From Amycolatopsis rubida (GTDB lineage: Bacteria > Actinomycetota > Actinomycetes > Mycobacteriales > Pseudonocardiaceae), in contig NZ_FOWC01000024.1 in NCBI RefSeq assembly GCF_900115345.1, positions 1-64,000 on the forward strand: a DNA stretch of 64,000 nt. Direction: 5' to 3'. The position numbers and the translations under genes are program-made. The notes under the pieces were generated by a model. That model did no database searches, was not told the origin of the DNA, and saw only the letters and a program-made list of their open reading frames with translations. Numbering within the stretch: the first letter of the stretch is position 1; every line of letters starts with the position of its first letter. Below, piece after piece: positions 18,582 to 27,114 of the stretch.

Positions 18582-19226
18582 ATGGGTTACCGCTTGTCCA
18601 CCGTCGATCCGGCCCGCACCGCGCTGGTCGCCATTGACCTGCAGCACGACTTCCTGGCTCCGGGCGCCCCGCTGGAGTCCCCGGCCGGACGCGCCATGCT
18701 CCCCGTCCTCAACGACACCGTCCGGTTCTGCCGCGACGTCGGCATCGCCGTGTTCTTCACCGCGCACGTCCACCGCCCGGACGGCACCGACATGGGCCGG
18801 TTCGCCGACCTGTACCCGCCGATCGCGGCCGGTGCCGCGCTCATCGAGGGCACGCCCGGCGCCGCGTTGTACGCCGAAGTGGACCGCCGCCCGGACGAAC
18901 CGCTGATCCCCAAGCATCGTTACAGCGCCTTCTACGGCACCGATTTCGAAATGCAGCTCCGCGGCCGGGGCGTGGACACCCTGATCGCCGCCGGAGTGAC
19001 CACCGAGGACTGCGTCCACGCCACCATCCGCGACGCGATGTTCCGCGACTTCCGCACCGGGGTGCTGTCCGACGCGTGCGCCACCTACGACCACCCCGAC
19101 CTGGGCCACGGCGCGATGTCCGCCGCGGACGTGCACGCGGCGACGCTGGTTGTGCTCGCTCAGTCCACTGCGGACGTGCTGACGAGCGCGGAATTCAAGG
19201 CGCTAGCGGAAAAGGGAGCCGCTTAG
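18582..19226 (+). CDS. Isochorismatase-like cysteine hydrolase
   Basis: 214 aa. Catalytic triad of the family: Asp in IDLQHDF, Lys in IPKHRYSAFYGTD and Cys in AGVTTEDCVHATIRDA. Such enzymes hydrolyse vinyl ethers, carbamates or amides (isochorismate, N-carbamoylsarcosine, maleamate, nicotinamide). Its place behind the LysR gene suggests an amidase or carbamidase step in the same aromatic-amine route, but no specific substrate can be read. AAGGGAG precedes the ATG. Confidence 0.8.
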   Translation: MGYRLSTVDPARTALVAIDLQHDFLAPGAPLESPAGRAMLPVLNDTVRFCRDVGIAVFFTAHVHRPDGTDMGRFADLYPPIAAGAALIEGTPGAALYAEVDRRPDEPLIPKHRYSAFYGTDFEMQLRGRGVDTLIAAGVTTEDCVHATIRDAMFRDFRTGVLSDACATYDHPDLGHGAMSAADVHAATLVVLAQSTADVLTSAEFKALAEKGAA

Positions 19227-19355
19227 CCGCACCCTGCGAACGGGCCGCGCGAGTGGGCCCGCTCACCGGCGCAGCCGTCCGGAACGCTGACCAGCCCTGC
19301 CCGAGCCGGGCTCGCAACCCGCGCTCAATCGACTCCCCAGCCGCACCTTGAGCCC

Positions 19356-19580
19356 GCCAGCGCATCACGCGAATGGATCCACACCGGTCTCCGCAGCTTC
19401 CCCGGCCTCATGGACATGAAGCCGCTCAGCCATGCCCGCGAACGCGTCGTGCGAGCGGATCCACCCATCCCTCGCCAGTCCGCCTCAGCACTGACCGTCC
19501 CCGCCCAGTCCGAAATACACAGCCCCGGCTCGCTCAACCGCGCCCCGCCGCCGCCAGCGCGTCGTGCGAGTGGATCCACT
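19356..19580 (-). repeat. Three degenerate copies of the monooxygenase 3' end
   Basis: Read on the minus strand, ETVEWIHSHDALAA (19552-19580, the real C-terminus), LARDGWIRSHDAFAG (19436-19465) and ETGVWIHSRDALAG (19356-19383) are clearly related. Their common BamHI-like GGATCC cores are spaced 115 and 82 bp apart. The two downstream copies lie outside the gene, as if the end of the coding region had been duplicated and then decayed. The 19227-19533 interval holds nothing else I recognise. Confidence 0.6.
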
Positions 19581-20706
19581 CCACGGTCTCCCCGATCCGC
19601 CCCAGCGCGGCATCCCGTGCCTCCGCGGCCGGACCGTCCGGCACATGCAGCAGCGCATTCGCCACCCACGAACTCCGCTGGACCGCCCGGGTCCGCGGGC
19701 GCCGCAGCTTTTCGTATCGGGCGAGCGCCGCGTCGCGTGAATCCCGGGCCAGGCACTCGGCGAGCGTCACCGCGTCCTCGATCGTCTGGTTCGCCCCCTG
19801 CCCGTGGTGCGGCAGCATCGCGTGCGCCGCGTCGCCGAGGAGCACCACCCCGCCGCGATGCCACCGGTTGAGCGGATGCTGGCCGAACAACCCCCATCGC
19901 TGATCCAGCGTCGTCGCGCCGACCATCTCCCGCACCGCCGGATGCCAGCCCGCGAAGGCCGCCTCGACGCGTTCCCGGGGAATGTCCTCGGTCCACGACT
20001 CCCCCGGCCAGACGGCCGGTTCGTCCAGCACCGCGAGGAAATTCACCACCGACCCGTCGCCGATCGCGTAGTGCAGCAGGTGCCCGCCCGGTCCCATCCA
20101 GAACTGGATCGCCCCCGCGTCCGGCAACGACGGCAATCGCTGCACCGGCACCAGCCCGCGGAAACCGCTCGCACCCGAGTACCGGGCGCGCGGCGCATCG
20201 TCCACCCACGAGCGCACGGTCGAGTGCACCCCGTCCGCGCCCACCACCACATCGGCGGTTTCGCTTGTCCCGTCGGCGAATTCGAGCCGATACCGCGGCC
20301 CGTCCGCGACCAGGCCGCGCACCGGCCTGCCAAGCCGGACCTTGCCCCACGCGCCGGCCAGGATCCGCTGCAGATCCGCCCGGTGCACCCCGAAATACGG
20401 TCCGGCGAACCGTTCCTCGTAGGCGTCCCCGACCGGGTAGGCGACCACCCGCTGCCCGCTCCGCCAATGCCGGTAGACCAGCTCCGTCGGCACCGCGGAA
20501 CACGCGGCCAGCTCGTCCCGCAGCCCCAGCCGCCCGAGGATCCGGGACCCGTTGGCGGCCAGCGCCACCGCCGCCCCGACCTCGCGCAGTTCCGCCGACC
20601 GTTCGTACACCTCAGCCTCGATCCCGCGCTGCCGCAACGCGAGCGCGAGCGTCAGTCCGCCGATCCCGCCGCCGGCGATCGCCACCGAGAGTGCTTTGCC
20701 CGCCAT
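19534..20706 (-). CDS. FAD-dependent aromatic monooxygenase, salicylate hydroxylase-like
   Basis: 390 aa class A flavoprotein monooxygenase. FAD motifs: GGGIGGLTLALAL near residue 12, VVGADGVHSTVRSW, and LLGDAAHAMLPHHGQGANQTIEDA. Closest recognisable relatives are salicylate-1-monooxygenase and 6-hydroxynicotinate-3-monooxygenase types, which use NAD(P)H and O2 to hydroxylate a phenolic or heteroaromatic acid. GAGGAGG precedes the ATG. It is divergent from a TetR gene with two operators between them, so it is probably derepressed by its substrate. Confidence 0.85.
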   Translation of the reverse strand: MAGKALSVAIAGGGIGGLTLALALRQRGIEAEVYERSAELREVGAAVALAANGSRILGRLGLRDELAACSAVPTELVYRHWRSGQRVVAYPVGDAYEERFAGPYFGVHRADLQRILAGAWGKVRLGRPVRGLVADGPRYRLEFADGTSETADVVVGADGVHSTVRSWVDDAPRARYSGASGFRGLVPVQRLPSLPDAGAIQFWMGPGGHLLHYAIGDGSVVNFLAVLDEPAVWPGESWTEDIPRERVEAAFAGWHPAVREMVGATTLDQRWGLFGQHPLNRWHRGGVVLLGDAAHAMLPHHGQGANQTIEDAVTLAECLARDSRDAALARYEKLRRPRTRAVQRSSWVANALLHVPDGPAAEARDAALGRIGETVEWIHSHDALAAAGRG

Positions 20707-20718
20707 CAGGCCTCCTCA

Positions 20719-20772
20719 CCCTTGTACCGATCGGTACAAGGGTGGACGGTACGACGTACCGATCGGTACAGT
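20719..20772. promoter_or_regulatory. Twin TetR operators and leaderless promoter
   Basis: A perfect 24-bp palindrome at 20719-20742 has the core TTGTACCGATCGGTACAA, and a second copy of GTACCGATCGGTAC is at 20756-20769. TACAGT at 20767-20772, 6 nt before the TetR GTG, overlaps the second operator and is a good leaderless -10 box. Binding by the adjacent TetR protein would silence both the monooxygenase and its own gene. Confidence 0.8.
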
Positions 20773-20778
20773 CAAGGG

Positions 20779-21351
20779 GTGGATTCCGGACCCGGCCGCC
20801 GCGCCGAACTGCTGGAGCAGGCCGTGGGCTACCTCGCGACGCACGGCATCGCGGACCTGTCGCTCGCGCCGATGGGCGAAGCGCTGGGGACGAGCAAGCG
20901 GATGCTGCTGTACTACTTCGGCAGCCGGGAAAACCTGATCACCGAAGCGATCGCCGCGAGCCGCCCGGACGTCGCCGAGCTTTTCCGCTCCGTGCACGAC
21001 GAGGAATCCCTGGCCGCCGCGGCGCACGCACTGTGGCACGCGATCACGCGGGGCCGCCAGCAGCGGCCGATCCACATCCTGTTCCAGGTGCTGGCGCTGG
21101 CCCCGACCCAGCCGGAGCGCTACCTGACCGTCGCCAGGGAAGCGATCACCGCGATGGTGGACCCGCTGGTGCCGGTGTACCGGAAGCTGGGCTACGCCGG
21201 ACCCGACGCGGCGGCACGGGCGAGCCTGCTGATCTCCGGCCTGCGCGGCCTGTGCCTGGACCGGATCGTGACCGGGGACGAAGAACGGATCGAGATCGCG
21301 GCACGCGCGCTGATCGCCACCGCGGTGGCCCCGCCCGCGCCACAAACGTGA
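20779..21351 (+). CDS. TetR-family transcriptional regulator
   Basis: 190 aa. The N-terminal HTH runs from about residue 5 to 50 (RRAELLEQAVGYLATHGIADLSL, MGEALGTSKRMLLYYFGSRENLI). A helical ligand domain follows with ITRGRQQRPIHILFQVLAL. GTG start directly follows the operator; no ribosome site is needed if the message is leaderless. It most likely represses the divergent FAD monooxygenase. Confidence 0.87.
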   Translation: MDSGPGRRAELLEQAVGYLATHGIADLSLAPMGEALGTSKRMLLYYFGSRENLITEAIAASRPDVAELFRSVHDEESLAAAAHALWHAITRGRQQRPIHILFQVLALAPTQPERYLTVAREAITAMVDPLVPVYRKLGYAGPDAAARASLLISGLRGLCLDRIVTGDEERIEIAARALIATAVAPPAPQT

Positions 21352-21383
21352 AAGGCTTTGTCTGCATCGGATAACCTTGCCCG

Positions 21384-21695
21384 GTGAGCATTTCGGACTT
21401 GACCCGCGCAGTGGTCCGTGCGGCGATGGCGGAGCACGACGAGTACGGAGCAGAGGCCTTCTGCGCGGAATACGGCTTCGAGATGTGGTGCGACTACGTC
21501 GTCGTCGACCGCGAGCACCAGTACGGGATCCAAGCACTGGCCGCAGCCGCGCACGCCTTCTTGCCCGGGCACGTCCCCCTCACGCCAGCCGAAGTCGCCG
21601 ACGTCGGCGTGGTGAAGAAGCGGCTGACAGATCTCGAATTCACCGTGCGGGCACCACGGCTGCCGGACGGCGACAAGTTCCGCTCGGTCAGCTGA
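21384..21695 (+). CDS. Hypothetical protein
   Basis: 103 aa acidic protein opening MSISDLTRAVVRAAMAEHDEY. I do not recognise the family. A -10-like TAACCT (21372-21377) ends 6 nt before the GTG start, so it is probably transcribed without a leader. The degenerate HNH region follows within 30 bp and may once have been part of the same gene, since readable fragments resume shortly after its stop. Confidence 0.5.
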   Translation: MSISDLTRAVVRAAMAEHDEYGAEAFCAEYGFEMWCDYVVVDREHQYGIQALAAAAHAFLPGHVPLTPAEVADVGVVKKRLTDLEFTVRAPRLPDGDKFRSVS

Positions 21696-21724
21696 GTCCA
21701 GCACAAGCTGTACGGCAAACCCGG

Positions 21725-22541
21725 CTGAGGGAGTACGCCAAGGCGAAAACGCGGGGCAGCAAACTGGACGACGAGTGCTGCGAGAGTTCGATGACGCGCG
21801 CGCCGCGGAGCGCAAGCGGAAGTACGACGGTTACCCCGATGTGCTCGGAGCACCAGTACGACTACGACAACCTCGTCTTCAACTCCGTGTCGGAGACCTT
21901 GTCGTATCGACACCCAGCCCGACATCCTCAAGCCGAAACAAGTCTGCCCGAACTGCGGCCGGAGATGCTTCGAGCCGCGCAAAGTCCACCGTCCCAAATA
22001 CCGCTGCCGGCACGAAAACTGCCGTCACGAGTTCGAAGAACCGCGCGGGGAGACGAGGTCGGTCACCCAGTTCGTCGCCGTCTACGGCTCCGGTTACCGC
22101 CCGGTCGACGAGCAGGTGCGGGAGCGGCTGCGCGACGGAGCCAAGCAGAACACCATCCGCCGCCTCGACCATGCCGCGATGCTGACCCTGCTCGACGAGT
22201 CGGCCGTCTCCGTGCCGAAGCGCGGGCCCAGCAAGCGGAAAGCCCCAGTGGGCGGGCATCGCGAGGCTCGGGCCAAGGTCCGCGTCGGCCAAGGCGCGTT
22301 CCGGAAGAACGTGATCGCGCGACACGGCGCACAGCGCGCGGTCACCGGACCTTGCCCCGAGGCCGCCCACCTGATTTCGTTCGCCAAGAACGAGTCCCAC
22401 GAGGACGGGCTGCTCCTGCGCGCCGACGTGCACAAACTCTTCGACCGCGGAGTTCGAAGGCGTGCCGATCCCCGAAGGCCTTGATCGCGCGGTAGTCCGA
22501 GACCTGTACCTCACGGTCACCGCGAAGTGGAAGGAAGAGTA
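21725..22541 (+). pseudogene. HNH endonuclease with zinc ribbon, frameshifted remnant
   Basis: Coherent protein pieces occur in three frames: LREFDDARAAERKRKYDGY near 21780, EHQYDYDNLVFNSVSETL near 21850, then a Cys4 zinc-ribbon piece (CPNCGRRC, CRHENC) running in frame into an HNH nuclease core (GQGAFRKNVIARHG, AVTGPCPEAAHLISF, GLLLRADVHKLFDRG), and a last piece GVPIPEGLDRAVVRDLYL in another frame to the TAG at 22541. Moving between pieces needs about three indels, so the gene is dead. Mobile restriction-type or homing-type HNH enzymes have this tail. Confidence 0.7.
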
Positions 22542-22545
22542 GCCC

Positions 22546-23223
22546 CTAGCCTTCGAGCACCGCGGGCAACTCCGCCACCGACCCCAGCACGTGCGTGGCC
22601 CCGTGCGCCCGCAATGCCGCCTCGTCGTGCGCCCCGGTCAGCACCCCGGCCGTCACCGACGCACCGGCCCGCCGCCCGGTCAGCATGTCGAACCCGGTGT
22701 CCCCCGCGACCGCGACCGCGCGCACGTCCGTGATTCCCAAGCGCAGCACCGCGGTCAGCACCATGTCCGGGAAGGGCCTGCCCCGCCCGCCCGCGTCCGC
22801 CGGGCACACCGTCAGGTCCGCCAGATCCGTCCACCCGAGCCGCTCCAGCAACGCATCGCGAGTCGCTGCCGAGAACCCGGTGCTCAGGCACACCCGGCGC
22901 CCCTGCGCGCGCACCTTGTCGATCGCCTCCTCCGCACCGGGAAGCGGCGCGGCAACCTCGATAGCCTGCTCGGCGAACGCAGTCTCGAAAACCTGATTCG
23001 CCTTCTCCGCGACCCCGGCCGCGGGAAACAGCGCCCGGAAGACCTCGATCTTCGACTGCCCCATGGTGTCGCGGACGTAGGCGTCCGCGTCCTCGCGCTC
23101 CGGCGAGTCCGCGGGCACCCCGGCCGCCTCCAGCGCCGCCGAGAACGCCGCCTCGACCGCGCCGTCGTCGCGGACCGTCGTGCCCGCCATGTCCAGCACG
23201 ACCAGTTCCACCGCTCGCGTCAT
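22546..23223 (-). CDS. HAD hydrolase, phosphonatase (PhnX)-like
   Basis: 225 aa HAD-superfamily protein. The first motif is DMAGTTVRDDGAVEAAF, the phosphonoacetaldehyde-hydrolase-like DxAGT variant; motif II is CLSTGFSA and the Asp loop is AVAGDTGFDMLTGRRAG. The cap has GQSKIEVFRALF. It would hydrolyse a C2 phospho- or phosphono-aldehyde. Its ATG overlaps the stop of pta (ATGA), so it is translated with phosphotransacetylase in the sulfonate island; a role in clearing an acetaldehyde-type analogue is only a guess. Confidence 0.75.
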   Translation of the reverse strand: MTRAVELVVLDMAGTTVRDDGAVEAAFSAALEAAGVPADSPEREDADAYVRDTMGQSKIEVFRALFPAAGVAEKANQVFETAFAEQAIEVAAPLPGAEEAIDKVRAQGRRVCLSTGFSAATRDALLERLGWTDLADLTVCPADAGGRGRPFPDMVLTAVLRLGITDVRAVAVAGDTGFDMLTGRRAGASVTAGVLTGAHDEAALRAHGATHVLGSVAELPAVLEG

Positions 23224-24209
23224 CGGACCCCCTCCACTTCCCGCCCGGTCACCGCGTGCACCGCGCTGATCAGGGCCATCGTCTCGATGTCGGCCGCGCT
23301 GCACCCGCGCGAGAGGTCGTGCAGCGGTGCCGCGACGCCTTGCAGGATCGGCCCCAGCGCGGTCGCCCCGCCCAGCCGTTCGGCGATCTTGTAGGCGATG
23401 TTCCCTGCGTCAAGATTGGGGAACACCAGCACGTTCGCCCGTCCGGCGACCGTCGACCGCGGCGCCTTCGCCAGCCCGACCGCGTCCACGACAGCGGCAT
23501 CGAACTGCAGCTCGCCGTCCACGTCCACGGCGGGCAGCCGTTCCCGCACCAGCGAAGTCGCCTGCCGGACCTTGTCCACCGCGGAATGCTTGGCGCTGCC
23601 CCGCGTGCTGAACGACAGCATCGCCACGACCGGCTCGGTCCCGGTCAGCGCGCGGTGCGTCTGCGCCGCGCCGACGGCGATGTCCGCCAGCGCGTCCGCG
23701 TCTGGCTCGGGAACCACGGCACAGTCGGCGAACGTGAGCGATCGGCCGTCCCGCAACAGCATCAGGAAACAGCTGCTCAGCGTCCGCACCCCGGGTGCGA
23801 GGCCGACAATCCGCAGGCCGGCCCGCAGGACATCGGACGTCGGCCGGGTCGCGCCGGCCAGGCACGCGTCCACCCGGCCCAGCGCGAGAAGCGCGGCGGC
23901 GAGGGCGACCGGATCGGCGCGGACCGCCTCCACCCGGTCGGGGAACGCCGTGGCCAGCCGCGCGAGGACAGCGTCGTCGGCGGCCAGCTCCGCCGGGTCC
24001 AGGAAAGGCGGCACCGAACAACCCAGCTCCGCCGCGACAGCGGCGATCTCCGCCGCAGGCCCGACGAGCACCGGCTCGATCTCGCCGCGGCCGGCCAGGC
24101 GCGCGGCCGCGGTGACGGCGCGCGGGTCGGCGCCGTCGGCGAGCGCGATCCGCGGGCGGGCGTCGCCGACGCGTTCCCGCCACGTCTCGGCCAGAGGGGC
24201 CATGGTCAT
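23220..24209 (-). CDS. pta: Phosphate acetyltransferase
   Basis: 329 aa, the short Pta form without the N-terminal DRTGG regulatory domain. Family signatures: ARPRIALADGADPRAV, CLAGATRPTSDVLRAGLRIVG, MLSFSTRGSAKH, ELQFDAAVVD and VLVFPNLDAGNIAYKIAERLG, then LGPILQGVAAPLHDLSRG. It converts acetyl phosphate and CoA to acetyl-CoA. Because Xsc at 34.4 kb produces acetyl phosphate from sulfoacetaldehyde, this Pta is the expected next step of taurine dissimilation. ATG at 24209 has GAGGGAG upstream. Divergent from ald over a region with repeated TTCTGG motifs. Confidence 0.92.
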   Translation of the reverse strand: MTMAPLAETWRERVGDARPRIALADGADPRAVTAAARLAGRGEIEPVLVGPAAEIAAVAAELGCSVPPFLDPAELAADDAVLARLATAFPDRVEAVRADPVALAAALLALGRVDACLAGATRPTSDVLRAGLRIVGLAPGVRTLSSCFLMLLRDGRSLTFADCAVVPEPDADALADIAVGAAQTHRALTGTEPVVAMLSFSTRGSAKHSAVDKVRQATSLVRERLPAVDVDGELQFDAAVVDAVGLAKAPRSTVAGRANVLVFPNLDAGNIAYKIAERLGGATALGPILQGVAAPLHDLSRGCSAADIETMALISAVHAVTGREVEGVR

Positions 24210-24273
24210 CTCGCAAACTCCCTCGCGGACGGCAGTGCTCCCCGAGCAGGATCTCGACTCCTGGCCCCAGGGG

Positions 24274-24352
24274 ACAGAGCCAGAACGGTGCCCGTTGACA
24301 GGTCCAGAAGGCCCGGAGCCTGGACCCGTCGACCGACCGGTTTCTGGCACTT
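24274..24352. promoter_or_regulatory. Cluster of TauR-like TTCTGG sites between pta and ald
   Basis: Three copies: GTTCTGGCTCTGT and CTTCTGGACCTGTCA on the minus strand (24274-24286, 24296-24310) and GTTTCTGGCACTTTC on the plus strand (from 24340). The same motif recurs upstream of other sulfonate genes in this window and resembles the CTGGACYTAA repeats described for the MocR-type activator TauR of Rhodobacter. Assignment to the MocR protein at 25.6 kb is inference. Confidence 0.55.
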
Positions 24353-24413
24353 TCGCGGTGGCCAGTCGTCCCGCACTCTCGGTCGCACCAGACACGGCAG
24401 ATGGGAGCAGGCG

Positions 24414-25529
24414 ATGAAGATCGGTGTGCCTCGCGAGGTCAAGAACCACGAATACCGGGTGGCGGCGACGCCTGCCGGAGTACACGAGTTCACCTCGGCC
24501 GGCCACGAGGTCTTCGTGGAACGCGGGGCGGGCGAAGGCTCGTCGATCCGCGACGAGGACTACACGGCCGCCGGCGCGAAGCTGCTCGACCGCGCGGACG
24601 ACGTGTGGGGCACCGCGGACCTGGTGCTCAAGGTCAAGGAGCCGGTCGCTGAGGAGTACCACCGGCTGCGTGCGGACCAGCTGCTGTTCACCTACCTGCA
24701 CCTCGCCGCGAGCGAGCCCTGCACCCAGGCTCTGCTCGCCGCCGGCACCACCTCGGTGGCCTACGAAACGGTCCAGCTGCCGAACGGCTCCCTTCCGCTG
24801 CTGTTCCCGATGAGCGAGGTGGCCGGACGGCTGGCCCCGCAGGTCGGCGCGCAGACGCTGATGCGCGTCAACGGCGGGCGCGGCGTGCTGATCGGCGGCG
24901 TCTCGGGCGTGCCGCCGGCCCGCGTGGTCGTGCTGGGCGCGGGCGTCGCCGGGATGAACGCGGTCGCCGTCGCGGCCGGGACCTGGGGCGACGTGGTGCT
25001 GTTCGACAAGAACGTGGACAAGCTGCGTGCCGCCGACCGCATGTACCAGGGCCGCATCCGCACCGCCGCGGCGAACTCGTACGCGATCGAGCAGGCGGTG
25101 CTGGAGGCCGACCTGGTCATCGGCGCGGTCCTCGTCCCCGGCGCGAAGGCCCCGAGCCTGGTGTCCAACGAGACGGTCTCGCGGATGAAGCCGGGCAGCG
25201 TGCTCGTGGACATCTCGATCGACCAGGGCGGCTGCTTCGAGGACTCGCGCCCGACCACCCACGCCGACCCGACCTTCCGGGTGCACGAATCGGTGTTCTA
25301 CTGCGTGGCCAACATGCCGGGCGCGGTCCCGCACACCTCCACGCACGCGCTCACCAACGTCACGCTCCCCTACGCGCTGGAAATCGCGAACAAGGGCCTC
25401 CGCACCGCGGTGCGGGACACGCCCGAACTCCGCGGCGGCGTGAACACCGTGGCCGGGGCGCTGACCTACGAGCCGGTCGCCGTGGCGCACGGCCTGCCCG
25501 TCGCCGACGTCGCCGACGCACTGGCCTGA
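24414..25529 (+). CDS. ald: Alanine dehydrogenase
   Basis: 371 aa, the standard Ald length. It starts MKIGVPREVKNHEYRVA with substrate Arg15; the catalytic Lys is in VLKVKEPV and the active-site His in FTYLHLAAS. The NAD-binding Rossmann motif is VVLGAGVAGMNAV, and the Asp loop is VDISIDQGGCFE. It deaminates alanine to pyruvate and ammonium. Tpa uses pyruvate as amino acceptor and yields alanine, so Ald closes the cycle. Divergent from pta and followed by the MocR-type regulator. The frame is open upstream over the control region and pta antisense, which I reject. Confidence 0.95.
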   Translation: MKIGVPREVKNHEYRVAATPAGVHEFTSAGHEVFVERGAGEGSSIRDEDYTAAGAKLLDRADDVWGTADLVLKVKEPVAEEYHRLRADQLLFTYLHLAASEPCTQALLAAGTTSVAYETVQLPNGSLPLLFPMSEVAGRLAPQVGAQTLMRVNGGRGVLIGGVSGVPPARVVVLGAGVAGMNAVAVAAGTWGDVVLFDKNVDKLRAADRMYQGRIRTAAANSYAIEQAVLEADLVIGAVLVPGAKAPSLVSNETVSRMKPGSVLVDISIDQGGCFEDSRPTTHADPTFRVHESVFYCVANMPGAVPHTSTHALTNVTLPYALEIANKGLRTAVRDTPELRGGVNTVAGALTYEPVAVAHGLPVADVADALA

Positions 25530-25624
25530 GCCGGCCGGCGCAGCGCGGCGGGGTGGGAAAACCGGCCACCGCGAGTTACGTTTCAGCCCGCCCCGCTGCA
25601 CGCCGGCCACTTGGGAGAGCGCAC

Positions 25625-27088
25625 TTGCCACGCACGCTGATCGAGATCGACCGCTCGTCGGACGAACCGCTGTACCGCCAGGTCCGGCGGGCGATCGAGC
25701 ACGGCATCGCCATCGGCACGTTCGACCCGGCCCGCCGGCTGCCCAGCTCGCGGGAACTGGCCGTCGAACTCGGCGTTTCCCGGAACACGATCAACCTCGC
25801 CTACCAGGAGCTGGTCGCCGAGGGCTACGTGGAAAGCCGCGAGCGCAGCGGGCTGTTCGTCAACGGCGAGATGCGCCCGCACTGCGCGGTGGAGGAACGG
25901 GACACCGAGTCGCGGATCGACTGGGCGGCCCGGGTGCGCCGGTTCCCGGACGCCGGCGTCGCCCACATCGAGAAACGCACCGACTGGGCGAGCTATCCCT
26001 ACCCGTTCCTCGCCGGGCAGGTCGACATCACCGCGTTCCCGGCCCGGTCGTGGACGCGCTGCCTGCGCGACGCCCTCTACCGGCCGCACGTCTTCCACAG
26101 CCTGCAGGACAGCGTCGGCTCCGACGACCCGATGCTGGTCGAGATGGTCTGCCGCCAGCTGCTGACCACCCGCGGCATCGAGGCGGAGCCCGACGAAGTG
26201 CTGATCACCGTCGGCTCGCAGCAGGGCCTCGACCTGCTCGGCCGCGTGCTGCTCGGACCGGACCAGGTCGTCGCCATCGAGAACCCCGGCTACCTCGACG
26301 CCCGGCACATCTTCCTCCGCACCGGCGCCCGGGTGACCGGAATCGACGTCGACTCCCGCGGCCTGCAACCGCCCGACTCGCTGGAGCGGGTCGACCTCCT
26401 TTACCTCACCCCGAGCCACCAGCACCCGACCAACGCGACCCTCAGCATCGGCCGCCGCCGCCAGTTGCTCGCCCAGGCCGCCGCGTCCGGCACCGTGGTG
26501 GTCGAGGACGACTACGACAGCGAATTCCGCTACCAGGGCAGCCCCACCCCGGCGCTGAAGGCGCTCGACAACACCGGCGACGCCGTCTACCTGGGCACCT
26601 TCTCCAAATTCCTCTCCCCCGGCCTGCGCCTGGGCTACCTGGTCGGGCCGCGGGACCTGGTGCGCGCGCTGCGAGAGGCCCGCCGGTACGTCCTGCGCCA
26701 CCCGCCGGGCCAGCTGCAACGGGCGCTGGCACTGCTCATCGAAAGCGGCGAGTACCACCGTTCGCTTCGCCGCTACCGCACGAAGCTGATGCGCAAGTGG
26801 ACCGCCACGACCGCCGCGGTCACCCAATACCTGCCGTGGGCACAGGGCTCGTACCCGCCCGGCGGCGTCAGCCTGTGGATGACCGGACCGTCCGAACTGG
26901 ACTGCCGCGTTCTGGTGCGGCGCGCGGAGGAACTGGGCATCCTCGTCGAACCCGGCGACATCTTCTTCCTCGGCGACGACCCGCCGCGCAACCACTTCCG
27001 CATCGGCTTCTCCGCCACCCCGCCATCCGCGATCGACCCGGGGATCCGGCTGCTCGGCGACCTCTGCCGGGAACTGCTGGACACCTGA
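25625..27088 (+). CDS. tauR: MocR-type regulator (GntR HTH + aminotransferase), TauR-like
   Basis: 487 aa. N-terminal GntR winged helix (LYRQVRRAIEHGIAIGTF, LPSSRELAVELGVSRNTINLAYQ), then a fold-type I aminotransferase domain with PLP Lys in GTFSKFLSPGLRLGYLVG and the Asp in VVEDDYDSEFRY. MocR proteins sense amines through PLP; TauR of Rhodobacter, of the same architecture, activates tpa and xsc in the presence of taurine. I use the TTG at 25625 because GGGAGAG lies before it and similarity begins there. The gene symbol is by architecture and context only. Confidence 0.75.
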   Translation: MPRTLIEIDRSSDEPLYRQVRRAIEHGIAIGTFDPARRLPSSRELAVELGVSRNTINLAYQELVAEGYVESRERSGLFVNGEMRPHCAVEERDTESRIDWAARVRRFPDAGVAHIEKRTDWASYPYPFLAGQVDITAFPARSWTRCLRDALYRPHVFHSLQDSVGSDDPMLVEMVCRQLLTTRGIEAEPDEVLITVGSQQGLDLLGRVLLGPDQVVAIENPGYLDARHIFLRTGARVTGIDVDSRGLQPPDSLERVDLLYLTPSHQHPTNATLSIGRRRQLLAQAAASGTVVVEDDYDSEFRYQGSPTPALKALDNTGDAVYLGTFSKFLSPGLRLGYLVGPRDLVRALREARRYVLRHPPGQLQRALALLIESGEYHRSLRRYRTKLMRKWTATTAAVTQYLPWAQGSYPPGGVSLWMTGPSELDCRVLVRRAEELGILVEPGDIFFLGDDPPRNHFRIGFSATPPSAIDPGIRLLGDLCRELLDT

Positions 27089-27114
27089 CCCGCCCCGGCA
27101 GCCGGGCGGTGCGT

